Shown: in pieces, positions 21,509 to 33,712 of the stretch
Layout: every line of letters starts with the position of its first letter
Position numbering within the stretch: the first letter of the stretch is position 1
Source: Tetraselmis striata
Taxonomy: Eukaryota > Chlorophyta > Chlorodendrophyceae > Chlorodendrales > Chlorodendraceae
DNA: 64,000 nucleotides
Assembly: GCA_006384855.1 (NCBI GenBank)
Contig: VCJN01001361.1
Location: forward strand, 23,140 to 87,139
Reading direction: 5' to 3'
Notes under the pieces: model-generated
What the model saw: only the letters and a program-made list of their open reading frames with translations
Told to the model about the DNA's origin: nothing
The model's database searches: none
Translations under genes and position numbers: made by a program

Positions 21509-24500
21509 ATGCAACCTCAGCCCCCCGCCCCCCCCCCCCCCCCCCCCCCCGCCCCTTCGCAACCCGGCTGTCATCACGTGGAGATTCGGTACAACATGGA
21601 GGGGTTCCCGCCGCGGCACTTCCGGACCGGCGTACCGGAGTGGCACGGTGCCGGCGCGAACGGCACTTCCTGGGTGTGCTGGCTGGAGGAGTTCATGCTG
21701 GCGCAGGTGGGCGCTGCCTTTTGGCACCCCCCCCCCCCCCCCCCCCCCCCCCCCCGTGGCACGTACCGTTCTATCCACTCTCATGCTGTCGGCTTTTCCA
21801 CGCCGTGAAGCCCCCCATCGCTGAGCAGCGTGTCTCCAACGTCACCTCCGTCGATGTGACCGTGCACCGCGTGCCTGAAGGGCGGCCCGATACGCACCGT
21901 TGCGTGCTGGCGTGCAGTGACGAGCGCAGGCGGATAGTAGCAGAAAACGATTTTGGTCGCTATAAATTGAAGAATATGAAGATATTTTCACCGCCCGAGC
22001 AGCCGTTTTCCCCGGAGATAAGGATTATAGCCCGAATGATATGATGGCAGTATTAACATGAGGATTTGTGCTCACATTAGTCGCTGCAGGTTGTTAATTT
22101 TTGGGCTCTACTATTACTTACATCTGTATTACAGGTATGGCGACTATGCTACTGGTACTGGTAGTATACGACGATAAACTGATCGCTCTTTTACGGTATA
22201 TCTGCGTTTTGCTGGGGCTGCCGGTTTGAAAAATGCATGTGCGCTGAAAATGTGTTCGGCGCGCCAGCCAGGTAGACCCCAGCACGGGAGCGGAGCTACC
22301 CACGCGCGTGGTGGCAGGCAACCTGCTGCAGCACCTGAGCCCCGCCAACCGGCAAGAGGTGGTGCGCCTCATGCGCGAACGGGGCGTGCTGCGCGGTGGC
22401 GCGGCTCTGCGCGCGATGGCGGCGTTGGGTGCGCCCGAGGCGGCGGCGGCCTGCGGGGCGGAGGACGCCGCCGAGACGGCTCGCCGGCAGCTTCAGTTCA
22501 TCCTGGACTATTTTGAGGAGGGAGGGGAAAGCGGGTCGCCGGGGTTGCCCGTGGGGGAGCCGAGCGTCGCTGCTGGGCCACCGAGCGAGCAGGTGCCTTG
22601 CTCCCGCCGGCCCTACCCGTACTCGTCACTCGAGTATCGTGGAAACAAGAATACATGGGTATGGGATCGGCTGTCTGGACACGTTTGTATCGGCGATTAT
22701 TTTATGAAGATGTGTTGTTCCAGTATATCCCCCCCCCCCCCCCCCCCCCCCTCTCTAATATCATTTTACGCATTATATCGATACCCTGCCTACCGTCCTG
22801 CGCCAGAAATTGATCCAGTTGTCATATTCCTATTGTTTATGTTTCACCACAGGGGCCCCACTTGACTACATCCCTTGTAGTCTTGGGTTGCGGTTCCCAG
22901 GCGCTATGCAGCCTGTAGTGGTGACGCAATTTTGGGGACATCTGCAGTCACCATCAGAATCTCCATTGTGACCCCTCCCTCCCTCCTGCTACAAGAAGCA
23001 TCACGCTCTACCTCTGCTGGTTATTATTGTTCCTTTTGTCATATGCTGCATATCCCTCTCCAATAAATCTCCGGACTATCTGCTTGTCTTCTCTGCATTT
23101 GCTCACCATTCCAGCTGCGCGTTGTTACCCAGGCCCTGCCCTGCTTCAGCCTTGCACAACCCTGCTTACCCGCGAATGCTCCCCCCCCCCCCCCCCCCCT
23201 AACCTGCCGCCTAATGCCCTGTCCAGACCCCCTCGCAAGCTTTGTCACCCCCCCTGGAGTCGCCAACGGACACGTCGCCCAAGGCAGTGGGCGATGTCAC
23301 CCCGCCGTGCCGCACCCCTCGCGCGTCAACCAGCGCCGGCCGCCCCCCGTGCGCCACGCCCTCGACGCGTGCGCCGCCGCCGCGCAAGCGCAAGGTGGTG
23401 CTGTCACCCGAGGGCACAAGGGTGTGCGCCTGCGGCGCGGGGGAGCCCGTCTTTGCGGTCTCGTACGCACAGGCGAACCGCCCGCGCTGGTGCGCCGCGT
23501 GCCCGGAGCTGCCGGAGGGCGCAGTGGACGTCACGGAGCGGCGTGCCAAGTGCGAGTGCGGCCGCGGCAGGCGGCTGATGGCGCTGCCGGGGGAGCCGCC
23601 CTCCGCCGCGCGCTGGTGCGGGCGCTGCCCGGCCAAGCCTGTCGACGCGGTGCTGGTGGTGGCCGCCAGGCTGTGCGAGTGCGGCACCAGCAACCCCTCC
23701 TTTGGCCTGCCCGGCACCAACGACCACCGCTGGTGCGCGCAGTGCCCCGGCAAGCCGGCTGAGGCATTCAAGTGAGTGACCCGACCACCCTCAACACCCA
23801 CTGCCTTTCCGTACCCTACAGCGTCTCACTCTCTACCCCCGCTCACATGAAGGCAACGAGCAGTAATCGTACCAATGATGGCTACTTTCCACACTCTCAC
23901 ACAATAGGCATCAACACGCTTGTTATTTGCGCACGAATATGTGTGTGTGCGTTTGGTGGTGTAACACGCCTGGACTTTGTTTTGTCAGGATTCAAGATTG
24001 ACAAAGTCAATATTTTAGTAGGAGTGGAGTGCCCTGAGGCAACAAATGAGAAGGAATCCCGTCCTGCAGTGCCCTGAGGCTCCGCATTGGAGAGGCCCAT
24101 CGCCCATCGATAAGACGTAATTTCAACATTTTACTGACTGACTGACTGGCCGTTTGGGCGGTGTGTGAATATATGTGTGTATATATGTATGTACATATTT
24201 ATAACTCTGTAAAATACATATATATACACACACATAGGTAGATATATACGTGTATATATACACACAATGCACTGATTCCCCCTCTAGTACTGAACTCCAT
24301 CCTCCCTCTCCCTCTCCCTCCAAAGAAAGTCACACTGCAACTGTCTGTGTAGCGCATCGGCGCTGGCAACACTGTTCGCTGTAGAGCTTGTCCCCAACGC
24401 ACAATGGGTCATTGATAGATAGAATAGGTTATTGGCAGGGTGTGCATTTCTCGAAAGAACAATCCGTCCACCCCCCCTTTCACTCCTGTGTCCGCCCCCT

Positions 24501-27500
24501 CCGCCTGCCTTCGTTCTAGCTCACACCCCCATGTCTCAGAAATTATGGCCGCAAACGCAGTGGTTTCGGAGCACGGTGGTTTTGATGCAGTTGGTCAAGT
24601 CCAATTTGGGAGCCATGATCTGCAGTGGTTTCGGAGCCTGGTTTTGGAGCGACTTGTATGGTTTTGGAGCGGGATAGGCAATGGTTCCGGAATCACATGA
24701 GGCTATGGAACTTAGACATGGGTTGTCTTTGTATCAGCGACGCAGTACGTCGTCTGTGTTGCTGATCGATAGACCAATGTAGGAACACCCCATGACACTA
24801 CAAATCCCCCCTCCCTGCCGCTCCCCCACTCTTTTAATCCTGTGTCCGCCCCCTCCGCCTGCCTTCGTTCTAGCTCACAACCCCATGTTTCAGACATTAT
24901 GGCCGCGAACGCAGTGGTTTCGGAGCACGGTGGTTTTGATGCAGTTGGTCAAGTCCAGTTTGGGAGCCATGATCTGCAGTGGTTTCGAAGCATGTTTTCG
25001 GAGGGACTAATCTCGTATGGTTTCGGAGCCAGGATGGGCAATGATTTGGGAATGACACAGGGCTATGGAACTAACATAGGAGTTGTCTTTGTATCAGCGG
25101 TGCAGTACGTCTGTGTCGCTGATCGATAGACAAACACATTAACATCCCATGACACTGCGAAACCCCCCTCCCCGCCGCTCCCCTACCCTTTTTATTCCTG
25201 TGTCCGCCCTCTCTGCCTGCCTTTCTTCTAGCTCACGCCCCCATGTTACAGACATGGCAACGATACACAATGGTTTCGGATCACGGTGGTTTTGATGCAG
25301 TTGGTCAAGTCCAGTTTTGGAGCCATGATCTGCAGTGGTATCGGAGCATGTTTTCGGAGCGACTAATCTCGTATGGTTTTGGAGCCGGATAAGCAACGGT
25401 TCCAAATCACATGAGGCTAAATAACTAAAACATGAGTTGTCTTTGTATAAACGGCGCAATACAACGTCTGTGTCGCTGATCGATAGACAAACGTATGAAC
25501 ACCCCATGACAATACGACCCCCCCCCCCCCCCCCCCCTTGTCCACATCGAGCGTAATTCTGGTCCGCTTGACGATGTGGTGACATCATTTGACTGAAACT
25601 GCCCTTAACCCCCCTCCCCGCCCTCTCTTGACCTGGGACGTCCCGCAGCCTGCGGAGAAAGCTGTGTGAGTGCGGCGAGGCAAGCGCGCGCTTCGCGCTG
25701 CCGGGCGAGGGCCGGTCGCGGGTGCGCTGGTGCTCCAAGTGCCCCACCAAGCCCGCAAACGCCATCAACTTTCTCAAGCAGTTTTGCGAGTGTGGCCGCA
25801 GCGCCGCGGCGTACGGCCTCCCAGGCTCGCAGGCCAAGTGGTGTAGCTCCTGCAAGCAGGCGGGCGCAGTGGATGTCAAGGTGCGCCCACCCAGCAGATA
25901 CTAATACTCTCTATATCCATTTTTTGGAGATATACCATTGGATATATTCTCATGTTGATTGGAATGTATCTTATACTGCTAATTACTGGGAAAAATATTG
26001 TTTTAAATCTTGGCTCCACATGTGTGTGTGTGTGTAACCTATATGTGTAACCTATCCGCGCTTAATTGGTTCTTTTTATGTGACTGCTTTTAATCCCAGG
26101 AGGGGGGGGGTCCACAAAGAGATAAACACACTACGTCTCTTGAAACAAGTCACGATGCATCACAACAGCAGCACGGATATTCTGAATCGATGCTTCCAAA
26201 TGGCATCTTTGTTTGTTGGACTCAGGAACCCAATTCGATAGTGCGGTATATAGAATATCTTATTCCTAACGGTCGCGGTCGTAGCGCTCGGTCATTGCTA
26301 TGATAAAGACCACCGGGATTTTGTGACCCTAACCTGATCTCCCAGGCCGGCCTAACCGCACGACACTCGACGACATGCGCCCTGATCAGCTCTGAAGGAT
26401 GTATCTTTGGCGATCTGACTCGGTGGCGGTATGCGTGTCCCCGGTCGGCGGACTGGCCCGGCAGCGCAAGAAGTGCGAGTGCGGCAAGATCCCCACCTTT
26501 GGGGAACCCGGCAGCAGCGTGGCGCGGTGGTGCGCGCAGTGCCCCACCAAGCCCCCCGCCGCGGAGAACGTGCGGTCCAAGCGCTGCGAGTGCGGCGTGA
26601 GCCAGCCGCGGCTGGGCCTGCCCGATGACGGCAAGGCGCGCTGGTGCGCGCGTTGCCCCGACAAGCAGCCTGGCGCCACGGACGTCGTCAACAAGCGCTG
26701 CGAGTGCGGCAAGCGCCGGCCTTCGTACGGCATGCCCGGCCAATCGCCGCGCTGGTGCGTGCACTGCCCCACAAAGGCCGTCGCCGCGGTGGACCTCCTC
26801 GCCAAGCGCTGCGAGTGCGGCCGGGCCGGCCCCTCGTTTGGCCTGCCGGGGGACCCGCGCAGGGGCGCGCGCTGGTGTGCGCAGGTCGGTGTCAGCAGCG
26901 TCCCCCCCCCCCCCCCCCGTTCCTTTATGCCTGGTGGTGTCGCCAGCGAGGTCGATATAAGAGGGTGAGGAGTAATGACACTGATTTATTAGCCGGCAAA
27001 CCGATTCTGGGTATTAAATGGTTACCCACTGGACTTCTAGGGGACTCCATACACTTAGTGCAAACAGTGATTTCAAGTGTTTTGAGCCCTCAAGTGACCA
27101 CTGTTTACCCGAAGTCACTGACAGTCGAGGTTTATTGCCCAAGTCGCCATGTTTCGGGAATCTGGTGGGGGGGGGGGGGGGGGGGGTACTTATTACCCGG
27201 TTATGGACCCCCGACAAACCAAATTGGCGACCTCGGAATGATTACCAGTTGCAGGTGCAGCTGTCTCCCCTCCAGTGCCACCCATGCATGACCTGTGACC
27301 CAGGACCCGTGACCGCCCTTGCCTGCTGCTCAATAACCCTTGAATTAGACACCATTGAATTAGTTCCCAAGATGTGCCTGATGTCCACTAAATCCACCCC
27401 CCCCCCCCCCCCCCCCCCCCGCTTTCCATCCTGTTTTTTCCTGTCCGATGTATTGCAGTGCCCCGACAAGGACCCAGCCGCCATCAACGTGGTCTCCAAG

Positions 27501-30119
27501 CGCTGCGAGTGCGGCGCCAGCGTCAAGCCGCGCTTCGGGCCGCCCGGCTCCGCGGAGGCGCTCTGGTGCCTGCGCTGCCCCGGGAAGACGGAGGACGCCG
27601 TGGACGTGAAGACCAAGCGCTGCGAGTGCGGGCTGAGCGTGGCCCCCAGGTGCGAGGGCCCGCTGTTTCCCACCAGCCGCAGCCATCTCGTCCCAGTCTG
27701 GAGCGGACTCGGAGTGAGTTCTATGAATGCGGTGATCGCGTTCGTGTGGAGGCAATCGACACCATCCCGGGGTCAGAAACACAAGTAATTCTTACAGTTC
27801 AACACCAACGTCACACCACACAATTTAGTTGGGCTTGCTGGTCGTTGAAAAGGAGTGTTTAGCGGCATCGAGTAGTTTCGATTTCCTCGGAGTGTTCGTG
27901 ATGTGCATTGTACAAATATAAACTATCGTGTTTGTGGCAAAACAAAAAGGCTGTGCCTGGCCGTGTTTTGGTACCCTACTGGCGTTTTCCAATATTATGT
28001 ATTGCTGCTATTATAGGTAGTCAGCCGTCTTCTACTGTTACTCTTAGTATTGCTGAAGTTCCATGGAACATACTGTTAGACACAGTACTATGAACGATTA
28101 TGTTGAAGCCCTGATGTAATAATTATCTTTCACGGATGTGGCGAACGAACGTGATAGTTCACATTATATCGTTCGGACATTAGGCAAGTGATTATTAACG
28201 ATCATGTCATGATCCTTAAGCATGTCTACACCTGCTGAATGAATTAGCGATAATAATAAATGGCTGAATAAGCGATAAATGGCGGTACATCACGGCGTTT
28301 GCAATAATGCTTACTACTCGAGTACTACCAGGATATTGACGCGCGTTGTTGTAGTCGTTCTGTGAGGGGATGCGCTAATGGTGACAAGAGTCTGTGCTAC
28401 TCCGAGGTTGTGAGGGTGAGGATGATCTGATTACAGTCCGGCAGGGCGCCGTGCTGAAATATCAGCAGGCGCAGGGCGGCCGACAGGGCGCAGGCGCAGC
28501 CGCTACGAGTGGTGCGCGCGCTACGCGCCTTAATGTGTGCTATTGTTGATTAGGGTTAGTGAGGGACCTCATATATAACCCTAAGATATAACCTCATACG
28601 TTCTTTGTACACCCGTACCATATCAGATACAGGTATCAACATGGCGCAGCATGCGCAGACAACGTCAATTTATTTCCTTATTGATGACTGAGCGTCGCCT
28701 ACCCAAGCTTTCCGTGACTGCATTGCTCCCTCGGCCGTCGTAGAGACGGCCGTCGTAGAGACGCTGCAAGGGTTTCACTGTCAGTCCTGTCCCGGGGGCG
28801 GAAAAAAAAGTTCTTGGCAGGGTCGCGGCGGCGCGCGCGGCACGTGATGGTGCTCCTGCGCCTGAAGTGCTTTTTGACCCGGGTGATCGGCTGATGGTAT
28901 CACCCGGGTGCATCGGTACGCATTCATGTGTAATTTTCAACAGTACTCGTGAACTTTCCTGAATAACTGGGCAATACAAACTCAAACAATGCTGCCGATA
29001 CTATCTATTATCGGAATTCTGAAATCAATTCGCAATACGACTACGACCTAAGATGTATCTCTCACTTTTTTTCAAGAAAAGCCACATCATCGAGACATTT
29101 TTACTTAATTCGCGTCGCGTCGCTCGTCGGCAGGTGTTGCTATGATCCGGGTCATTGGCTGCAAGCGTCCTCGCCGCGGCTGATAGCCTACCCCGGGGCG
29201 GTGGTCCCTTTGGTTTCTGGCAGCTTGGCGACTTTGTGGTTCCCTTGGCTCCTCCTTGGTTCTTGGCTTCCTGGCCTCCTGCTCGATCTTGCTTATGTCT
29301 CTCTTTTGCTGGCAACCTTTCATATTTGGTGTTACTTCTATTTGTAGTGCGCATTTGTTAGAGCCCTGATGGAATAATATAAATTTTACTTAATTCTCTG
29401 CTAATTGCCCCATTTCCATCGTAATATAAAGCTGTTTAGTCTTAAGGCAATATCATTAAATGCACTGTAAAGAATGTCATGTCATTTCAGGGTCATTTCA
29501 AATTAATTACTCGATAATTACCGGCTATTCCAAGCCAGAATAGCAGTGTTGTCGTTTACGATGAGGCCCAGCAAGCTGTAGAAACTGAAGTGGGGACGGA
29601 AAATGTGCCGCTGCCCCGCTGTTGTTTGCCGCCGGCAGGTTTGCGCTGAGGGGCGACCCCAAGCGCTGCGCGGTGTGGTGCACTCGCTGCCCCGGGAAGC
29701 CCGCCGACGCGGTGGACGTCGTCAACCGCCGCTGTGATTGCGGCCGCGGGCGGCCGACGTTCGGGCTGCCGGGCAGCGGTTACGGAGGCGCGCGCTGGTG
29801 CGCGCGCTGCCCCGCGCGCGCCGCCGCCGCGGTGGACGTCGTCAACCGCAAGTGCGCCTGCGGCCGCACGGTGCCCAGCCTGGGCCGGCCGGACGGCGAC
29901 GGCAAGGCGCTCTGGTGCGTCAACTGCCCCGACAAGCCCCCGGACGCCGTCAACCTGCGCGCCATCCCCACCTGCGCCTGCGGGCGCCAGAAGGCTAGTT
30001 ACGCGCTTCCGGGGCAGCCGCGCCACGCGGCGCAGTGGTGCGAGCTGTGCCCCGCGCGCCCGGCGGATGCGGTCAACATGGTCATCAAGCGGCAGCGCCC
30101 CAACGCTCCCACGGCGTAG
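21509..30119 (+). CDS. Protein with 14 tandem CxC...CxxC repeats, EsV-1-7-like
   Basis: Exons: 21509 (or about 21572) to 21706, 21811-21936, 22272-22592, 23227-23771, 25649-25880, 26465-26884, 27459-27649 and 29639-30119. From 22272 on all phases close, giving 729 residues; the first two exons are also in phase. The N-terminal 200 residues are unknown to me, with a helical stretch (VVAGNLLQHLSPANRQEVVR). A Pro/Ser linker ends in PPPRKRKV, which could act as a nuclear signal. Fourteen repeats of about 38-40 residues follow. The pattern is [KR]-C-E-C-G, five or so residues, P-[ST]-[FY]-G-x-P-G, three to seven residues, [RK]-W-C-x-x-C-P-x-K-P, then A-V-D-V. This closely resembles the EsV-1-7 repeat of brown algae, green algae and large algal viruses (C-x4-C...C-x2-H), but CxC replaces the first pair and the final His is Cys. 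Four Cys per unit suggest zinc binding; that is inference. Two introns fall inside repeats 9 and 11, and the repeats read cleanly across them. The poly-C tract near 21530 could be intron or poly-Pro. Confidence 0.85.
24440..25535 (+). repeat. Three tandem copies of a roughly 357-bp unit in an intron
   Basis: The intron between 23771 and 25649 holds three tandem units. Shared landmarks recur at a spacing of 354-360 bases: TGTCCGCCC near 24490, 24843 and 25201; the GGTTTTGATGCAGTTGGTCAAGTCCA segment (20 of whose bases are GATGCAGTTGGTCAAGTCCA) near 24590, 24940 and 25295; and TGATCGATAGAC near 24764, 25118 and 25478. The copies differ by point changes and small indels. The unit has no long open frame of its own. 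Confidence 0.88.
28680..28810 (+). mobile_element. LINE 3'-end fragment
   Basis: This stretch, inside the last intron of the repeat gene, matches 59315-59430 along its length. Shared text includes GAGCGTCGCCTACCC, CGGCCGTCGTAGAGACGCTG, CAAGGGTTTCA and CAGTCCTGTCCCGGGGGCG, then an A run. In the 59-kb copy this tail follows a LINE reverse-transcriptase end, so it is taken as the 3' end of that family. A 17-base piece (GGCCGTCGTAGAGACGG) is duplicated here. Confidence 0.65.
29134..29373 (-). repeat. Dispersed repeat, copy 1 (partner at 42312-42555)
   Basis: About 240 bases match the 42.3-kb copy at high identity, in the same orientation, starting at GTGTTGCTATGA and ending near the word AGCCCT. 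On the minus strand both copies stay open for about 60 codons (MKGCQQKRDIS, later RPGVGYQPRRGRLQPMTR). The unit sits inside the last intron of the Cys-repeat gene. Confidence 0.85.
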
Positions 30120-31927
30120 GACCTTCAAGCCGAAGCCGCGCCCTGTAGAACGTACCGACGTTAAACAAAATCTTTTTGGCAAGGTGTGTGGCATCTGCTC
30201 GCTGCGCTGCTCATCGTCGTCATCATCATCAGCAGCAGCAGCGATCTAGCGCGCTATCGTAGAATCGCATTACTCGGAGTACTGTAGTAGCACTAAGTTA
30301 CTTTAGATTATATGGCGGCCACTAGTGTCCAGCACCTACCCATGAGCCTCAGCATGTACTCTGCTAGATTTGTGGACAGGTGAGTGACCTGATGCGCCTC
30401 ACTACAGCGATACTCACAGCGCGTCTCACAGACTGTGCACATGGTGGGGCATAGCGACACAATGGGTTGCCCTGCTGGCGGGCACCGAAATTGGGGTGCA
30501 GATGATGATAGGGGACTAATCATAAGCCTTGGACAGCATGTTTGACACGCCCCGGCCCGTAGTTGTACACAGTGCAGGGCATGCAATAACAGTATTGTGC
30601 ACCGCTAGTGTCTCTCAGCGACCATATCGCCGGTTGCGCCGACGCGGCAACAAGAACATCAGAATGATGCGAATAACTGATTGAATGAGAACCCGCCCTG
30701 CCTGTCAGATGTCACATGTAGCCGAGGAAACTATACCGGACCTACAGCGAATGCTGACAGGTTGCATGTAAGCTGCCTGGTTTGAGGCTTACAATGTTAA
30801 GGGTTCTTACATGTGTGTCGGCACCCGAATTTGCCTGCGGGCAATTAGGCGGATGAGTGGGCAATGTTTTTTACATTTCTTGTTTTCGAATTTCTTGTAT
30901 ATGTAGTAATAAGGGTGTTGGCGCGCATAGCAGGGCTTGCAGTCGCCCAACGCAGCAACAAAGCAAGCAGCCGCGAAATGCTAGCCACGATACATTCGCT
31001 GCGCTGCTCCCACAGCCAACGTCATCAAGCGGCATGTTTGGTGGTGGCCTGTGGGCCAGGGCGACACCGGTTTTCTGCAGAGATGAAGGATAAGGCAACG
31101 GAAGCTCAAGACCAAGAATTATTAGAAAAAGATGTAGTTACAATGATTAGTAATTGGTAGTTGGATCCGTGAGGGGACCCAACTGCCGGCAGACCTGGGG
31201 CTGCCCCCAGGGCTGTCTAGAAATGCAGTGCGTTTGTTACTAACCAGGGGGCTGTTCCTCACAACAGCCAGAATTTTCAGTAGTACAGCAGTTGCACCGT
31301 GCCGCCGCTGTATTTGATATTATTAAATCTTTTCGCGCCTGCTGTGTGTTGTCGCAGAGTCCGTGAAGCTATACATGCGACACCGATAATACTGCTCTTG
31401 CGGCAGTGGTCGAAGCAATAATGCTGGAGTCAATCATTCCAGGGAAAATTGCAAAACAAGGTACAATTCTGACTTGACTAGCAGAACAGGGTCAGACCCT
31501 GCTTTTGCAAAACAGGGCGCAATGACAAATTGCAAAACAGGGCGTTCCTGACTTTGCCGCGCTTGGACAATTGCGAAACAGGCGGGCGGGCGGTGCGACA
31601 ATTCTCCGTGTCTTGCAATTTTCCCATAATCTTATTGCAGCGTAATCTTATTTTACCCGGCTGTAACCGCTGACAATCAAAGCGCTGGGAAGTGGTGCCT
31701 GCTAATTTCAGCACAAGGTGCAGAAGGCACAGCCCACATGCAACGTAACCGGACTTGCAGACGACTCGCTGTGCTTGCTGCAATCTCGCAGCATCTCGTG
31801 CGCCAGCGGGAATTGCTGCATGGCCGCCAATTGCCGCCGCGCTGGCGAATAAAACTACATGATGGCACGGTATATCATCCCGCTTCCAGCGGCCATCTGT
31901 GCTCGTCCAGGGATGGCCTTGGTGCAG
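30120..31927. other. Convergent spacer without a supported gene
   Basis: This 1.8-kb gap lies between the 3' ends of the Cys-repeat gene and the HET-like gene, so it should hold both polyadenylation regions. Short frames on both strands show nothing recognisable. At 31447-31585 the word TTGCAAAACAGGGC and close variants recur at least four times, forming a small degenerate repeat cluster. Confidence 0.5.
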
Positions 31928-33669
31928 TCAGTGGTCAGGTTGCCCCACTAGCCCTGGCGGCTGGATCTCGACTACTGGAGTGCGCTCCGCGAGGGAAAAG
32001 GTTGGCATCGACGAGGAGCGGCAAGCATCCAAGTCGAGGTCCCCTTGCGGGCAGCCGTGGGCGGGGATGAGGTCCGTGGGGTCGCTCTGCCTGAGACGCT
32101 CCCGGACGCTCTTTGACCTGAATCATAAACACAAATTATCCTTAACGAAATAACACAGACATGAACACACAGAAACATGAAAATAACATGATTTGAAAAT
32201 GAGCAGAAAATATTAATAATTCACAATAATCGATACTCGAGTCTGAACTACTGTTCTCTTTGGGTGTGGGCAAGTGTCCGTCCGTGCATCCGTCCATCTG
32301 TCAGTGTGCGTGCACATGTTTGGGCGGTTTCTGTTCATGCAGCGAGTACCTCGTGCATTAGATACCAAATATTTCACTACTTCCCGTGAGATCACCGGCA
32401 AGACGGATAACGTGTTTTGATTAGAGATAATAGTCACACGATGCTGGGAACCTATCAACTTGATATTGTACTACCCGGCAAGGAACTACAAGGCTTGCAT
32501 AAGGATGATGAGACGTTGTATACCAACTCGAAGAGGAATCACCGACTGTAATCTTTGCGAGGTACTACGAGGCTCGTATTTTCGTCAGGTAGAACAGCAA
32601 GTACCTGGGTACATGGCGGATGCCTGCTGTTGGGGTTCCTATTTAAGCCTGATAAATTCGTCATACATTCTTGATTTTAACGTCACAAACAGTAGTTCGC
32701 AGGTGCGATGCAGCCATTACTGGATATAATATAATAATCAATGATATGAGAAACAAAATTTACAACTTGAGTAGTTTGAAATTGAAAAGTTCGTACCTGA
32801 GCATCAGCACGAAGGCCTGCGCCTCGGGGGGCATGGCCTCCAGCAGGTCCTTCGGCAGCTCCCGGAGAACGTCGAGTGGCCGAGGCGGCGGCGCCTCCTC
32901 GGCGCTGATGTCCCTGCGGGACGCCGCCGCGACACCCACCACCAGCGCCAGCATCTCCGCCTCGTCCTCGCACGGCGTGTTGAAGATGAGCGGGTAGAGA
33001 GCGCGGACCTTGTCCGCGGTGAACTTGCATACCACCTGCTTGGAGATGCTGTCGTAGCGCGCGGCGGACGCAGAGACCTGCGCCTGGGAGAGGCCGTAGA
33101 GCCAGAAGGGGCGGCAGCTGTGTGCGCGGCCCTGGTGCCACTCCCGCGCCTCGCGGAACACCGTGTCCTCCTCGTGGTTGATCGCCAGGAGGCCGCTCTC
33201 TGCCCCGTCCTCGCCCACCGGCTCCGTGACAATCTCCACCTCCCGGGCATTGCACAGCTCTTGCAGCGTCCTTACACACGCCGCACAACAGGGGGCCCAG
33301 TCAGCGGGATTGTGATGGCGCACTTCATGTCATCGCCGCAACTGACGCGAAAAAATGAAAACATGCCGGTGACCAAAACAGCCGCGCGCTTCGCTTGCAA
33401 TGTGTTGAGGTTTTTGACCCCCCCCCCCCCCCCCCCCCCCTCGAAACCGCGCGCAGAGAAAACAAGTTTGTCTGAAAAAGTACCTTGAGAATACACCACA
33501 AATACCACGGAATCTACAACTGGACGGTGCAAAACAATTCACTTTTTTGTGACCAGCGCGTTAAATGTACCACAGTTGAATGGTACGGTTAATCGTTACA
33601 CTGACCCCTCGTAAAAGGATGAAAGAGGGAGATAATAAATATAAATATCAAATAAATGTATGTTATAAA

Positions 33670-33712
<43 letters not shown>

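Noticed and set aside
21938..22045. Extension of exon 2 of the CxC gene to 22040
   Set aside because: The frame is open but the text becomes AT-rich and loses character after 21936, where a GTAGCA donor joins in phase to the exon at 22272.
24440..25535. CRISPR-like array
   Set aside because: The units are 357-bp contiguous tandem repeats without spacers, in a eukaryotic intron.
23400..30119. RING or LIM zinc fingers
   Set aside because: Spacing (C-x-C, 15-20 residues, C-x2-C) and the P-[ST]-[FY]-G-x-P-G core do not fit these families and do fit an EsV-1-7-like unit.
23214..30249. Other-frame Arg/Ala/Pro-rich frames over the CxC exons
   Set aside because: They arise from the GC-rich repeats; only one frame keeps the Cys pattern and the splice phases.
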